Positions 28,822-42,817 are shown, counted from the first letter of the stretch. The stretch is 64,000 bases of DNA from Aliivibrio fischeri (GCA_038993745.2 CP160629.1:2356001-2420000); one strand, 5' to 3'. Notes: a model not told the origin generated them from the letters alone. Program-made: numbers and translations.

Positions 28822-29386
28822 GGGAGTAACCAGTATTAAATCAAGCACTTACTTCACAAACAAAAAGAAGTTTTCTTATTATTTATGAAAGTTGCTAACT
28901 CGTTTGTAAAAAAAGACCGTAAATAATAACGATATTCCGCTATCTCTATTCTAATTTATATCAATAAAAGTCGCATAAACTGGCAATTATTAGAGAAAAA
29001 CACCGTTTTATATTAAATATTTATTCATTTTGATGAAAAAAAGTGAAATTTACGTGCAACTTTAGTTGGTATTTAATATGACAAAAATGTAGGATAGTTA
29101 CATCGTTAATTAGTTTAATTTGCCACCAATATGGTTATTGGGGCGTTTCGATAGTGATATCTACCCTCTTTAAACAAGTACTACGGATAAAAGTATTTGA
29201 TGGATATCACAATGGATTGGTTAGTTTGCACGTCACAATAAGTGATGCCAGTAAACACCAGAATGGATTCAAACTTGCAACCTCTTGAGACTAACTCACT
29301 GCAAGTTCGATTTGAAAATTAGCAAAGGACTAGACAGAAACTTACGTAGAGAAGTTGTGTCTGCATTAAACTGGAAGGAAGTATCT
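28822..29386. other. Divergent regulatory region yhcC / gltB
   Basis: This gap must hold the promoters of yhcC and gltBD. Inverted repeats are visible but not assignable: CCAATA and TATTGG around four bases (29126-29141), and GTGATATC (29154-29161) with GATATCAC (29203-29210). A frame is open from 29285 into gltB, but an ATG at 29387 is preferred. No RNA gene or terminator is recognised. Confidence 0.5.
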
Positions 29387-32300
29387 ATGGTAGATAGAGA
29401 GCAGAATGCACAAGGCATGTATACTCCAGAACTGGAGCATGATGCGTGTGGTATCGGTTTTGTCGCTCACCTAAAGAACCGCAAATCCCATGATGTGGTA
29501 ACTCAAGCACTTGATATGCTAGCTCGAATGGAGCACCGTGGTGGTCAAGGCTGTGATCCATGCAGTGGTGATGGCGCGGGTATTCTTTTACAGAAGCCAC
29601 ATGAGTTTTTATTAGAAGAAGCCGTTAAACTCAGCATTAAATTACCTTCTTTTGAAAAGTATGGTGTTGGTGTTGTTCTATTCCCTAAAGATGAACACAA
29701 ACGTCAACAATGTAGAGATATTTTAGAACGTAATGCACAACGCTTGGATTTAGAAATCCTTGGCTACCGCATTCTTCCTGTCGATAACTCGATGTTAGGA
29801 GATGATCCTCTAAGCACAGAACCACAATTTGAACACGTATTTATTTCTGGTGGCCCATCAATGAGCCCTGAAGAACTAGAACGTAAATTATATGTTTTAC
29901 GTAACTATACGGTTCGTGTGTGTTTAGAAAGCATTTCAAATATCGGTGATGATTTTTACATTAACTCTCTATCGTACAAAACCTTGGTATATAAAGGTCA
30001 ATTAACGACTGAACAAGTACCACAGTACTTCTTAGATTTACAAAATCCAACGATGGTGACAGCCTTAGCGTTAGTTCACTCTCGTTTCTCAACGAATACT
30101 TTCCCACGCTGGCGTTTAGCTCAACCATTCCGTTACATTGCACATAACGGTGAAATCAATACAGTTCGTGGTAACTTAAATTGGATGAAAGCGCGTGAAG
30201 CGATCATCGAATCTGATTTATTCACTCAACAAGAAATTGATATGCTACTGCCTATCTGTCAAGAAGGCAGCTCTGACTCATCTAACTTTGACATGGCTTT
30301 AGAACTTCTGGTTCTTTCTGGTCGTAGCTTGCCACATGCACTCATGATGATGATCCCTGAAGCATGGCAAGAAAATAAAAATATGGACCCAACACGTCGT
30401 GCATTTTACCAATATCATGCAAACGTAATGGAACCATGGGATGGCCCAGCTTCTGTTTGTTTCACCGATGGTGTACAGGTAGGTGCAACACTTGACCGTA
30501 ATGGTCTTCGCCCTTCTCGTTATACTGTGACAAAAGATGACTTCCTTGTCATGGCTTCAGAATCAGGTGTTGTTGACATTGCACCTGAAAACGTAGAATT
30601 CCGTGGTCGTTTACAGCCAGGGCGTATCTTTGTTGCTGACTTAGAGCAAGGCCGTATTATTTCTGATGAAGAAGTAAAAGATGGTATTGCTAATGCGCAG
30701 CCTTATCAAAAATGGGTTGAAGAAAACCTATTAAGTTTAAATAAACTGCCTGAAGCAACAAACCAATTCAGTCAACCATCTCCTGAGCGTCTACTAAACC
30801 GTCAACAAGCGTTTGGTGTGACATCAGAAGAAGTGAATGAAATTATTCTGCCATTAGCAAAAACGGCGTATGAACCCTTAACTGCAATGGGTGCCGATTG
30901 GCCATTAGCAATTCTTTCACATCAATCTCAGCATTTATCTAACTACTTTAAGCAATTATTTGCACAGGTAACTAACCCGCCGATCGACCCGATCCGTGAG
31001 CGTATGGTGATGTCTCTGAATACCTATTTAGGTAAAGATCAGAACTTACTGACTGAAACACCTGAACACTGTCAAAAAGTAGAACTTGAATCCCCTGTTC
31101 TTTCTAACTCTGAGTTAGAAAAACTTCGTGCGATTGATAACGAACACTTACAAGCTAAAACGCTTGATATCGTTTTCCAAGCAAATGAAGACGCAGGCAA
31201 ACTTGAACGAGCACTTAAACGTATTTGTCAGTATGCAGAAGATGCTGTAATCGATGGTTACTCTATTATCCTTCTGACAGACCGTGCAGTGAACTCAAAC
31301 CATGCTGCAATTCCTGCAATGCTTGCTGTAGGTGCTGTTCATCACCATCTAATTCGTAAAGGTTTACGAGCTAAATGTGACATCGTTATTGAAACGGGTG
31401 ACGCTCGTGAAACTCACCATTTTGCAACACTCGTTGGCTATGGCGCTAACGCAGTAAACCCATACCTTGTTATTGAAACCATTGTTGAACTGCAGAGAAC
31501 AAAGAAACTTGATCCTGAAGTATCAACAAAAGAATATTTTGATAACTACCGTAAAGGGGTTAATGGCGGTTTACTTAAGATCTTCTCTAAAATGGGTATT
31601 TCAACACTGCAGTCTTATCATGGTGCTCAAATCTTTGAAGCACTTGGTATTAGTAAGCCAGTTGTTGATAAATACTTCACAGGTACCGTTTCTCGTATCC
31701 AAGGTCTAACGATTGATGATATCGCAAAAGAAGTTCTTATCCGCCACCGTGTAGGTTATCCAACGCGCGAAATCCCTGTGCAAGTTCTTGATGTTGGTGG
31801 TGTATACCAATGGAAACAACGTGGTGAAAAACACTTGTTTAACCCTGAAACGATTTCACTACTACAAGAATCAACTCGTAATAAAGATTACGCTCAATTT
31901 AAGAAATATGCGAAAGCAGTAGATGATCAAGGTGATGATGCAGCAACACTACGTAGCCAACTTGATTTCATTAAAAACCCTGCAGGTTCAATCCCTCTGG
32001 AAGAAGTAGAGCCAATTGAGAATATTCTGAAACGTTTTGCAACTGGTGCAATGTCGTTTGGTTCAATTTCTCATGAAGCTCACTCAACACTTGCAGTGGC
32101 AATGAACCGCATTGGTGCTAAATCTAACTCAGGCGAAGGTGGTGAAGACCCTATCCGTTTTGAGAAGAAAAATAATGGTGACTGGGAACGTTCAGCTATC
32201 AAACAAGTCGCATCTGGTCGTTTTGGTGTTACCTCTTATTACCTAACTAACGCTGATGAGCTGCAAATTAAGATGGCTCAAGGTGCAAAACCAGGCGAAG

Positions 32301-33934
32301 GTGGTCAACTACCTGGTGATAAAGTCGATGATTGGATTGGTGCAACACGTCACTCTACTCCTGGGGTTGGTCTGATTTCACCACCGCCACATCATGATAT
32401 TTATTCTATCGAAGATTTAGCACAACTTATCTACGATCTGAAAAACGCCAACCGTAAAGGACGCGTTAACGTTAAGTTAGTATCTGAAGCTGGTGTTGGT
32501 ACTATCGCTTCTGGTGTAGCTAAAGCCAAAGCCGATGTGGTTCTTATTGCTGGTTTTGATGGTGGTACAGGTGCATCTCCAATGTCATCTATCCGTCATA
32601 CCGGTCTTCCATGGGAGCTCGGTCTAGCAGAAACACACCAAACGCTACTGAAAAATGGTTTACGTAACCGTATCGTTGTTCAGTCAGATGGCCAAATGAA
32701 AACACCTCGAGATCTTGCAGTAGCAACGCTTCTTGGTGCAGAAGAATGGGGTGTAGCTACGGCTGCTCTTGTTGTTGAAGGCTGTATCATGATGCGTAAG
32801 TGTCATAAAAATACGTGTCCTGTAGGTATCGCAACGCAAAACAAAACACTTCGTGAGCGCTTTGATGGACGTGTTGAAGACGTGGTGACGTTCTTCCAAT
32901 ATATGGCTGAAGGCCTACGTGAAGTGATGGCAGAACTTGGTTTCCGCTCTATCGATGAAATGGTTGGTCAATCTCATAAACTTAAGGTTCGTGATGACAT
33001 CGGACATTGGAAATATAAAAACCTAGACTTAACACCGGTTCTTCATATTGAACAACCACGTGCTGAAGATGGTATTTATAACCAAATTCAACAACAGCAT
33101 AACCTTGAAGATGTTCTGGATCGCAAACTTATCCAAGCCGCAATTCCAGCATTAGAACGAGGCGAAGCCGTTACTGCTGAATTTGACATCATTAATACAG
33201 ACCGAAGTGTCGGTACTATGCTGTCAAACGAGATTTCAAAAGTGTATAAAGACCAAGGTTTACCTCAACCGATGAACGTTAAATTCAACGGTTCTGCAGG
33301 TCAAAGTTTGGGAGCATTCCTAGCTAAAGGCGTGAAATTTGAAGTTGAAGGCGATGCGAACGATTACTGGGGTAAGGGCCTATCAGGCGGTACACTAGTT
33401 CTTTACCCAGATGCGAAATCAACGATTGTCGCTGAAGATAACATTGTTGTTGGTAACGTTTGTTTCTACGGTGCAACGTCAGGTGAATCTTACATTCGTG
33501 GTATGGCTGGTGAACGTTTCTGTGTTCGTAACTCCGGTGCCAAAGTGGTCGTTGAAGGTGTTGGTGATCACGGTTGTGAATACATGACTGGAGGGGTTGC
33601 TGTTATCCTTGGTTCAACGGGTCGTAACTTTGCTGCAGGCATGAGTGGTGGTATCGCTTATGTTTGGGATAAATCAGGCGATTTTGAATCTAAACTAAAT
33701 CCTGAACTTGTTGATTTAGACCCTATTGAACAAGAAGATAAAGATCTTCTATTAGAAATGCTAACCAAGCATGTTGAATTCACAGGAAGTGAAGTTGCTC
33801 AGTCTTTCTTAGATAACTTTGAAGCTAACTTAGCCTCTTTGGCTAAAGTAATGCCGCGAGATTACAAAGCGGTACTTCAAAAGCGTAAAGCTGAAGCACA
33901 ACAAGCACAAACGGAAGAAGTGGAGGCAGTATAA
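29387..33934 (+). CDS. gltB: Glutamate synthase (NADPH) large subunit
   Basis: GltB transfers the amide nitrogen of glutamine to 2-oxoglutarate, making glutamate with GltD. The 1515-residue protein begins with a short propeptide; the expected N-terminal nucleophile is Cys21 in LEHDACGIGFVAH. The class II glutaminase domain (HNGEINTVRGN), central domain, FMN/Fe-S synthase domain (GGTGASPMSSIRHTGLPWE, then CHKNTCPVGIATQ as 3Fe-4S ligands) and C-terminal beta-helix (GSAGQSLGAFL) follow. The ATG at 29387 has GGAAGGA upstream and gives the family propeptide length. Confidence 0.95.
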   Translation: MVDREQNAQGMYTPELEHDACGIGFVAHLKNRKSHDVVTQALDMLARMEHRGGQGCDPCSGDGAGILLQKPHEFLLEEAVKLSIKLPSFEKYGVGVVLFPKDEHKRQQCRDILERNAQRLDLEILGYRILPVDNSMLGDDPLSTEPQFEHVFISGGPSMSPEELERKLYVLRNYTVRVCLESISNIGDDFYINSLSYKTLVYKGQLTTEQVPQYFLDLQNPTMVTALALVHSRFSTNTFPRWRLAQPFRYIAHNGEINTVRGNLNWMKAREAIIESDLFTQQEIDMLLPICQEGSSDSSNFDMALELLVLSGRSLPHALMMMIPEAWQENKNMDPTRRAFYQYHANVMEPWDGPASVCFTDGVQVGATLDRNGLRPSRYTVTKDDFLVMASESGVVDIAPENVEFRGRLQPGRIFVADLEQGRIISDEEVKDGIANAQPYQKWVEENLLSLNKLPEATNQFSQPSPERLLNRQQAFGVTSEEVNEIILPLAKTAYEPLTAMGADWPLAILSHQSQHLSNYFKQLFAQVTNPPIDPIRERMVMSLNTYLGKDQNLLTETPEHCQKVELESPVLSNSELEKLRAIDNEHLQAKTLDIVFQANEDAGKLERALKRICQYAEDAVIDGYSIILLTDRAVNSNHAAIPAMLAVGAVHHHLIRKGLRAKCDIVIETGDARETHHFATLVGYGANAVNPYLVIETIVELQRTKKLDPEVSTKEYFDNYRKGVNGGLLKIFSKMGISTLQSYHGAQIFEALGISKPVVDKYFTGTVSRIQGLTIDDIAKEVLIRHRVGYPTREIPVQVLDVGGVYQWKQRGEKHLFNPETISLLQESTRNKDYAQFKKYAKAVDDQGDDAATLRSQLDFIKNPAGSIPLEEVEPIENILKRFATGAMSFGSISHEAHSTLAVAMNRIGAKSNSGEGGEDPIRFEKKNNGDWERSAIKQVASGRFGVTSYYLTNADELQIKMAQGAKPGEGGQLPGDKVDDWIGATRHSTPGVGLISPPPHHDIYSIEDLAQLIYDLKNANRKGRVNVKLVSEAGVGTIASGVAKAKADVVLIAGFDGGTGASPMSSIRHTGLPWELGLAETHQTLLKNGLRNRIVVQSDGQMKTPRDLAVATLLGAEEWGVATAALVVEGCIMMRKCHKNTCPVGIATQNKTLRERFDGRVEDVVTFFQYMAEGLREVMAELGFRSIDEMVGQSHKLKVRDDIGHWKYKNLDLTPVLHIEQPRAEDGIYNQIQQQHNLEDVLDRKLIQAAIPALERGEAVTAEFDIINTDRSVGTMLSNEISKVYKDQGLPQPMNVKFNGSAGQSLGAFLAKGVKFEVEGDANDYWGKGLSGGTLVLYPDAKSTIVAEDNIVVGNVCFYGATSGESYIRGMAGERFCVRNSGAKVVVEGVGDHGCEYMTGGVAVILGSTGRNFAAGMSGGIAYVWDKSGDFESKLNPELVDLDPIEQEDKDLLLEMLTKHVEFTGSEVAQSFLDNFEANLASLAKVMPRDYKAVLQKRKAEAQQAQTEEVEAV

Positions 33935-35406
33935 TGGGTAAGCCTACTGGTTTTTTAGAGCATGGTCGTGAACTTCCAAAGAAGATCGACCCTAGTGTTC
34001 GAATTCAAGACAATAAAGAATTCGTCTTAAACGAAGAGTTTGGCGACAAAATTAATACTCAAGCATCTCGCTGTATGGATTGTGGTGTACCGTTTTGTCA
34101 TAACGGGTGCCCTATTGGTAACATTATTCCTGAATTTAACGATGCCGTTTATCGTGATAGTTGGGAAGAAGCATGGAAGATCTTAAGTTCAACAAATAAC
34201 TTTCCAGAATTTACTGGTCGAGTATGTCCTGCTCCTTGTGAAAGTGCCTGTGTTCTTGGTATCAACCAAGATCCAATCACAATTTGTAATATCGAGAAAA
34301 CAATTGTAGAGACGGCATATCGTGAGGGCTACGCACAACCGAAAAAACCTCGTTCACGAACAGGTAAAACGGTAGCCATTGTTGGTTCAGGTCCTGCTGG
34401 CTTAGCAGCAGCAGAGCAACTTAATAGTGCTGGCCATTCAGTCACCGTATATGAGCGTGACGAAAAAGTAGGTGGACTACTTCGATTTGGCATTCCAGAT
34501 TTTAAATTAGGAATGGACATTATTGATCGTAAAATCAATTTAATGGCTGATGCTGGTATTAAGTTCGAAGTTAACGCTCATATTGGTATTGATGTTAATG
34601 CACAGCAACTACGCCAAGATTTTGATGTCGTTCTACTTACTGGTGGTTCTACCGTGCCACGAGACCTGCCAATTCCTGGTCGTGACCTCAATGGGGTTCA
34701 CTTTGCAATGGAGTTCCTAGGTCAAAATAACCGCCGTGCTAATAACATGGATTTAAAAACCAAAGAAATCCACGCTAAAGGCAAACACGTTGTAGTTATT
34801 GGCGGTGGCGATACAGGTTCTGACTGTGTTGGTACTTCTAATCGCCATGGTGCAGCAAGCATTACTCAGGTAGAGATCATGCCGATCCCACCAGAAAAAC
34901 GCCCTGCAAATATGCCTTGGCCTCAATATCCGATGATCATGAAAACAACCACTTCTCACGAAGAAGGTTGTGAGCGTCATTGGAATATTTTAACCAAAGA
35001 ATTTATCTCTGATGATGCTGGTAATGTAAAAGGTCTTCGTATTGCAGATATCGTTTGGCAAGATGCGAAGCCAGGTGAACGCCCAGGCTTTGATGAAGTT
35101 GCAGGCAGTGAACGAGTTATTCCTTGTGACCAAGCCTTCTTAGCTATGGGCTTCTTACATCCAGAACCAACGGGTGTATTAGCACAATTAGACATCAAGT
35201 TAGACGATCGTGGTAATGTGGCTACAGAGGGCTTTGCGACAAATCAAAAAGGTGTTTTTGCGGCAGGAGATATGCGAACAGGACAATCTCTGGTTGTTCG
35301 TTGTATTAATGAAGGTCGTGAATGTGCTCGTGAAATAGATAGCTATCTAATGGGTGGCTCTAATTTAGAAGCAAAAGCGGATTCATTAATGCTTTCTGCT
35401 TCATGA
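33934..35406 (+). CDS. gltD: Glutamate synthase (NADPH) small subunit
   Basis: GltD is the 490-residue FAD/NADPH subunit that feeds electrons to GltB. N-terminal Fe-S cysteines are visible in [17 protein letters not shown] and [12 protein letters not shown]; the FAD-binding [18 protein letters not shown]-binding [12 protein letters not shown] and C-terminal [16 protein letters not shown] motifs follow. Its ATG overlaps the gltB stop codon (TAATG), giving coupled translation of the two subunits. Confidence 0.97.
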   Translation: MGKPTGFLEHGRELPKKIDPSVRIQDNKEFVLNEEFGDKINTQASRCMDCGVPFCHNGCPIGNIIPEFNDAVYRDSWEEAWKILSSTNNFPEFTGRVCPAPCESACVLGINQDPITICNIEKTIVETAYREGYAQPKKPRSRTGKTVAIVGSGPAGLAAAEQLNSAGHSVTVYERDEKVGGLLRFGIPDFKLGMDIIDRKINLMADAGIKFEVNAHIGIDVNAQQLRQDFDVVLLTGGSTVPRDLPIPGRDLNGVHFAMEFLGQNNRRANNMDLKTKEIHAKGKHVVVIGGGDTGSDCVGTSNRHGAASITQVEIMPIPPEKRPANMPWPQYPMIMKTTTSHEEGCERHWNILTKEFISDDAGNVKGLRIADIVWQDAKPGERPGFDEVAGSERVIPCDQAFLAMGFLHPEPTGVLAQLDIKLDDRGNVATEGFATNQKGVFAAGDMRTGQSLVVRCINEGRECAREIDSYLMGGSNLEAKADSLMLSAS

Positions 35407-35435
35407 TTTACTAAATTCAGGTTTCCTTCCAAACC

Positions 35436-35466
35436 TTTGGCCAACATTTCGATGTTGGCCTTTTTT
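35436..35466 (+). terminator. Terminator of gltBD
   Basis: GGCCAACAT and ATGTTGGCC (35439-35460) enclose a stable TTCG tetraloop and are followed by six T residues. Confidence 0.92.
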
Positions 35467-35490
35467 CTGCTTCATAGCTAAAAACGACAA

Positions 35491-35660
35491 TTTATACCAT
35501 TCTGGATAAATAGTTGTTCAGATAATTGCGTAGGAAAAATCGATTATAGCAAGGCATAAATTACAGTAACTAGTGGATCTAATTACACAATTTATAACGC
35601 TGATATAATCGATTTTAACAAGCAAGAATGATCAAATACTTATGTAGATTGGTATTAAAT
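35491..35660. repeat. Large imperfect palindromic intergenic element
   Basis: This 170-base AT-rich segment between gltD and the DUF1499 gene is an imperfect palindrome over nearly its whole length. The inner arms AAAATCGATTATA (35536-35548) and TATAATCGATTTT (35604-35616) are perfect over 13 bases, and the outer ends TTTATACCAT and GGTATTAAAT are also near-complementary. No coding frame is present. It looks like a miniature inverted-repeat or palindromic repeat element; no second copy is seen in this window. Confidence 0.55.
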
Positions 35661-35737
35661 ACGATTTTTAGCTATTTTGTACTTATACTTCTTTAATAAA
35701 CACCTAAATCTATAATAAAAAGTGGTTAATTATATTT

Positions 35738-36169
35738 ATGAAAAAATTACTTCTCACTCTAGTTAGCTCTTCATTACTTGTTGCTTGTAGTCAAAGGACG
35801 GAATCAATGGAAGACAAATCAATCGCTCCTTGTGGAGATAAACCCAACTGCATATCAACACTCGACGAGCGTGAGGAGTTTACTGCAAAACCCTTTATAT
35901 TAACTAGTTCAGCAAATATGAAAGCAATCAGCCATATTGCCAGTCAATTAAAAGGAGCTAAATTAGTTGATATTAATAATGATTACGCCCGCATTGAATG
36001 TACAAGCTCAGTATTCCGTTTTGTTGATGACTTAGAACTACGAATTTACGGTAATACTCTGATTGTTCGCTCTGAATCACGAACAGGTTACTCAGATTTT
36101 GGCGTAAACCGTAAGCGAGTGGAAAAGCTAAGAACACTATTAGAAGAAAAGGGACTTATTTCCCAATAA
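35738..36169 (+). CDS. DUF1499 family lipoprotein
   Basis: This 143-residue protein starts with a lipoprotein signal (LLLTLVSSSLLVACSQ, lipobox LVAC, lipidated Cys17). The DUF1499 domain is recognised by CGDKPNCIST near the start and by FVDDLELRI and VRSESRTGYSDFGVNRKRVEKLR near the end. The function of the family is unknown. The stop codon falls at the outer edge of the tRNA-derived tandem repeat, so the gene's tail borders a rearranged region. Confidence 0.85.
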   Translation: MKKLLLTLVSSSLLVACSQRTESMEDKSIAPCGDKPNCISTLDEREEFTAKPFILTSSANMKAISHIASQLKGAKLVDINNDYARIECTSSVFRFVDDLELRIYGNTLIVRSESRTGYSDFGVNRKRVEKLRTLLEEKGLISQ

Positions 36170-36197
36170 AAAACCTAACCAACTGAACTGCCACTTA
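36170..36197 (-). pseudogene. tRNA-Asp 5' fragment
   Basis: This is a decayed copy of the first part of tRNA-Asp: the sequence antisense to AGTTCAGTTGGTTAGG is intact, but the acceptor strand is altered (TAAGTGG in place of GGAGTGG). It is the distal end of the 183-bp repeat unit. Confidence 0.65.
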
Positions 36198-36231
36198 GCT
36201 CTGTTTATCTCATTCAATTTTCTACAGACGT

Positions 36232-36262
36232 AAAAAAGCCCTAATCTTTCGATTAGGGTTTC
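36232..36262 (-). terminator. Decayed terminator copy in the distal repeat unit
   Basis: CCCTAAT and ATTAGGG around CTTTCG, with a T run on the minus strand, repeat the intact terminator at 36415-36447 with changes at the outer stem. Confidence 0.65.
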
Positions 36263-36272
36263 TTCATATAAG

Positions 36273-36380
36273 TGGCGGAGTGGACGGGACTTTCTATCAA
36301 CCTTGAAAGCAACACGTCCCCCGGCGTGATAGGCCGCTAAGCTCTCCAATAAAAAGCCTAACCAACTGAACTACCACTCC
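36273..36380 (-). pseudogene. Chimeric tRNA-Asp pseudogene
   Basis: This 108-base sequence has intact tRNA-Asp acceptor strands (GGAGTGG and CCACTCC, then GCCA), the start of the D arm and a near-intact anticodon arm, but the anticodon reads ATC instead of GTC. The D-arm end and the T arm are replaced by longer unrelated sequence. The T-arm replacement still pairs (GGGAC with GTCCC, CTTTC with GAAAG). It cannot be a normal tRNA, yet could be transcribed and processed from the rRNA operon. Confidence 0.7.
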
Positions 36381-36414
36381 GCTCTGCTTATCTCATTCTA
36401 TTTTCTACAAACGT

Positions 36415-36447
36415 AAAAAAGCCCTAATCTTTCGATTAGGGCTTTTT
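36415..36447 (-). terminator. Terminator of the rRNA operon after tRNA-Asp
   Basis: GCCCTAAT (36421-36428) and ATTAGGGC (36435-36442) pair around CTTTCG, followed on the minus strand by six T residues. Confidence 0.88.
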
Positions 36448-36455
36448 CAAATAAG

Positions 36456-36532
36456 TGGCGGAGTGGACGGGACTCGAACCCGCGACCCCCGGCGTGACAG
36501 GCCGGTATTCTAACCAACTGAACTACCACTCC
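36456..36532 (-). tRNA. tRNA-Asp (GTC)
   Basis: The 77-base minus-strand sequence folds as a cloverleaf: acceptor GGAGTGG with CCACTCC, anticodon loop CTGTCAC with anticodon GTC, T loop GGTTCGAGTCCC, and encoded CCA. It is the last gene of the rRNA operon, after 5S. Confidence 0.97.
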
Positions 36533-36574
36533 GCAGTGGACTACTTGTCGTCGCTGACAAGTGTTCATAATTTA

Positions 36575-36694
36575 AAGCCTGGCGATGTCCTACTCTCACA
36601 TGGGGAAACCCCACACTACCATCGGCGCTATTACGTTTCACTTCTGAGTTCGGCATGGGATCAGGTGGGTCCATAACGCTATGGTCGCCAAGCA
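36575..36694 (-). rRNA. rrf: 5S ribosomal RNA
   Basis: The minus-strand sequence contains the conserved 5S core CCCATGCCGAACTCAGAAGT and GCGCCGATGGTAGTGTGGGG, and complementary ends (GCTTGGCGA with TCGCCAGGC). Ends are estimated by comparison with the 120-nt E. coli RNA. Confidence 0.95.
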
Positions 36695-36784
36695 AATTCT
36701 TTAATTCGGAAAGCTTAATTCTTAATGCACATTCAAATTCGTTTCTTGCAACTTCAAATCCGTTCAAAACCCCTTGGGTGTTGT

Positions 36785-39673
<2,889 letters not shown>

Positions 39674-39876
39674 ATACAACCCCAAGAGGTTTCGTATGGC
39701 ATAAACAACCAAGGTTGAACTCGTCATTGCGAGTTCTGGTTTTTCGCCGGATTCAAAATACAAGAACACTTGAATGTGTTGTTCTTCGTTTTACAAAGTA
39801 AAACAAAGGATATTAAGAACTTTTAAATTTTGATTTGAATAACTCGTAAGTTATTTAAATCAGTCAGCTTTCCAAA

Positions 39877-39888
39877 TTGTTAAAGAGC
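39877..39888 (-). promoter_or_regulatory. boxA antitermination site in the 16S-23S spacer
   Basis: On the minus strand GCTCTTTAACAA matches the rRNA boxA consensus TGCTCTTTAACA closely. It lies between tRNA-Glu and 23S, where Nus-factor antitermination is re-established in E. coli. The remaining spacer shows nothing else recognisable. Confidence 0.8.
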
Positions 39889-39946
39889 GATTTCACGCTT
39901 ATGCGTGTAACCATTTTTAAAGACTCTCAAGGAGAATACTTAAAGA

Positions 39947-40022
39947 TGGTATCCCGTAGGGGAGTCGAACCCCTGTTACCGCCGTGAAAGGGCGGTGTCC
40001 TAGGCCTCTAGACGAACGGGAC
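39947..40022 (-). tRNA. tRNA-Glu (TTC)
   Basis: The 76-base minus-strand sequence begins GTCCCGTTCGTCTAGAGG and ends with encoded CCA; the anticodon loop CTTTCAC gives anticodon TTC. It is the single tRNA in the 16S-23S spacer. Confidence 0.97.
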
Positions 40023-40089
40023 ACTAAGATACTCTAAATTCAAAACCTAATTAATCTGTGTGAACACTCATAAATCGTAATCTATCGTT

Positions 40090-41641
<1,552 letters not shown>

Positions 41642-41792
41642 AAGTTTTTTTGAACTCTTTCAGCAGAAAGAAGTTCGACTCAATGATTAATACTGATTGT
41701 TACATAAAAGTAATTTTGTGTAGTCACTCAGTTCATTGATAATTTGTTGATTATCAATTCACAAGTGCCCACACAGATTAATAGGTTTCTAA

Positions 41793-41804
41793 TTTTTAAA
41801 GAGC
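41793..41804 (-). promoter_or_regulatory. boxA antitermination site in the rRNA leader
   Basis: GCTCTTTAAAAA on the minus strand matches boxA with two changes at the end, about 150 bases upstream of 16S. Confidence 0.75.
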
Positions 41805-41859
41805 TTACTAACAAAGCAGACTGTGATACGAATCACTCTCTCCGTGTCAGTGGATGCGC

Positions 41860-41887
41860 AGTATAGGCGTATCAGATTTTGATGCAA
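41860..41887 (-). promoter_or_regulatory. rRNA operon promoter (P1/P2-like)
   Basis: The minus strand has -35 TTGCAT (41882-41887), a 16-base spacer and -10 TATACT (41860-41865), followed by the GC-rich discriminator GCGCATCC and CACTGACACGG, which closely resembles E. coli rrn promoters. The GC-rich discriminator suggests stringent control by ppGpp/DksA. The divergent mtnN lies about 170 bases upstream; other upstream rrn promoters were not resolved. Confidence 0.82.
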
Positions 41888-42055
41888 GCATTTTTATTAA
41901 AAAAACAATCAACCGAACAATAAATAAACATAATGTTTAAAATACAAACAAAACCACTTATTTATTTCAGAATAAACATCAAATTCCATATCTCCTAAGT
42001 ACTATATACCTATGTTACAATCACCCACTACTCTAACTTTTATTGAGATATAAAC

Positions 42056-42751
42056 ATGAAAATTGGCATTATTGGCGCTATGGAACAAGAAGTTGCCATT
42101 CTTAAAGACAAAATTGAAGGTCTATCAACAGTAACTAAAGCTGGTTGTACTTTTTATACTGGTACATTAAATGGCGCTGACGTTGTTTTATTACAGTCAG
42201 GGATTGGTAAAGTTGCAGCAGCAGTTGGAACAACTCTTCTTATTGCTGAGCATAATGTTGATGTCGTTCTTAATACAGGTTCTGCGGGTGGCTTTGATTC
42301 ATCATTAAATCTTGGTGACGTGGTCATCTCAACAGAAGTTCGCCACCACGATGCTGACGTAACTGCTTTTGGTTACGAAATGGGACAAATGGCTCAACAG
42401 CCAGCTGCATTTATTGCTGACGAAAAGCTAATCACAACTGCTGAGCAAGCATTAACTGAAATGAGTGATAAGCACGCTGTTCGCGGATTAATTTGTACTG
42501 GTGATGTTTTTGTTTGTACTCCTGAGCGCCAAGAGTTTATCCGTACTCACTTCCCTTCAGTAATTGCTGTAGAAATGGAAGCCTCAGCGATTGCTCAAAC
42601 ATGTCACCAATTCAATACACCTTTTGTTGTCGTTCGAGCTATTTCAGACGTAGCAGATAAAGAGTCGCCAATGAGCTTTGATGAATTCCTTCCTCTTGCA
42701 GCACAAAGCTCATCAGAAATGGTATTAAACATGGTTACTTTATTAAAGTAA
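42056..42751 (+). CDS. mtnN: 5'-methylthioadenosine/S-adenosylhomocysteine nucleosidase
   Basis: MtnN (Pfs) cleaves methylthioadenosine and S-adenosylhomocysteine to adenine and the thioribose or ribosylhomocysteine, feeding methionine salvage and, through LuxS, autoinducer-2. The 231-residue protein has catalytic Glu12 in [12 protein letters not shown], the GSAGG loop, and the late catalytic aspartate in [14 protein letters not shown], with [11 protein letters not shown] for substrate binding. It is divergent from the rRNA operon. Confidence 0.96.
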
Positions 42752-42759
42752 TCTTATTT

Positions 42760-42788
42760 AATTGAGTCAGTTTCTCTGACTCAATTTT
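42760..42788 (+). terminator. Terminator-like hairpin after mtnN
   Basis: AATTGAGTCAG (42760-42770) pairs with CTGACTCAATT (42776-42786) and ends in four T residues. The following gene may be partly read through. Confidence 0.7.
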
Positions 42789-42817
42789 ATCTTCTTTTAT
42801 ATATAAAGAATCACCTC

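Larger units (their letters stand above)
36164..36473 (-). repeat. 183-bp tandem repeat derived from the tRNA-Asp locus
   Basis: Two copies of a unit begin at 36164 and 36347, exactly 183 bases apart, and stay in register for about 130 bases with roughly ten mismatches. Each contains tRNA-Asp 5'-end sequence, a spacer, a terminator hairpin with CTTTCG loop, and the 21-base 3' end of tRNA-Asp (AGTGGCGGAGTGGACGGGACT on the plus strand, 20 of its bases being tRNA). The second copy runs into the intact tRNA-Asp gene. The layout resembles the E. coli tyrT rtT repeats, which also carry tRNA 3' ends. Confidence 0.8.

Noticed and set aside
29285..29386. Upstream extension of gltB by 34 codons
   Set aside because: The extension is not like any GltB propeptide, and the ATG at 29387 has a strong ribosome-binding site and places the catalytic cysteine at residue 21.
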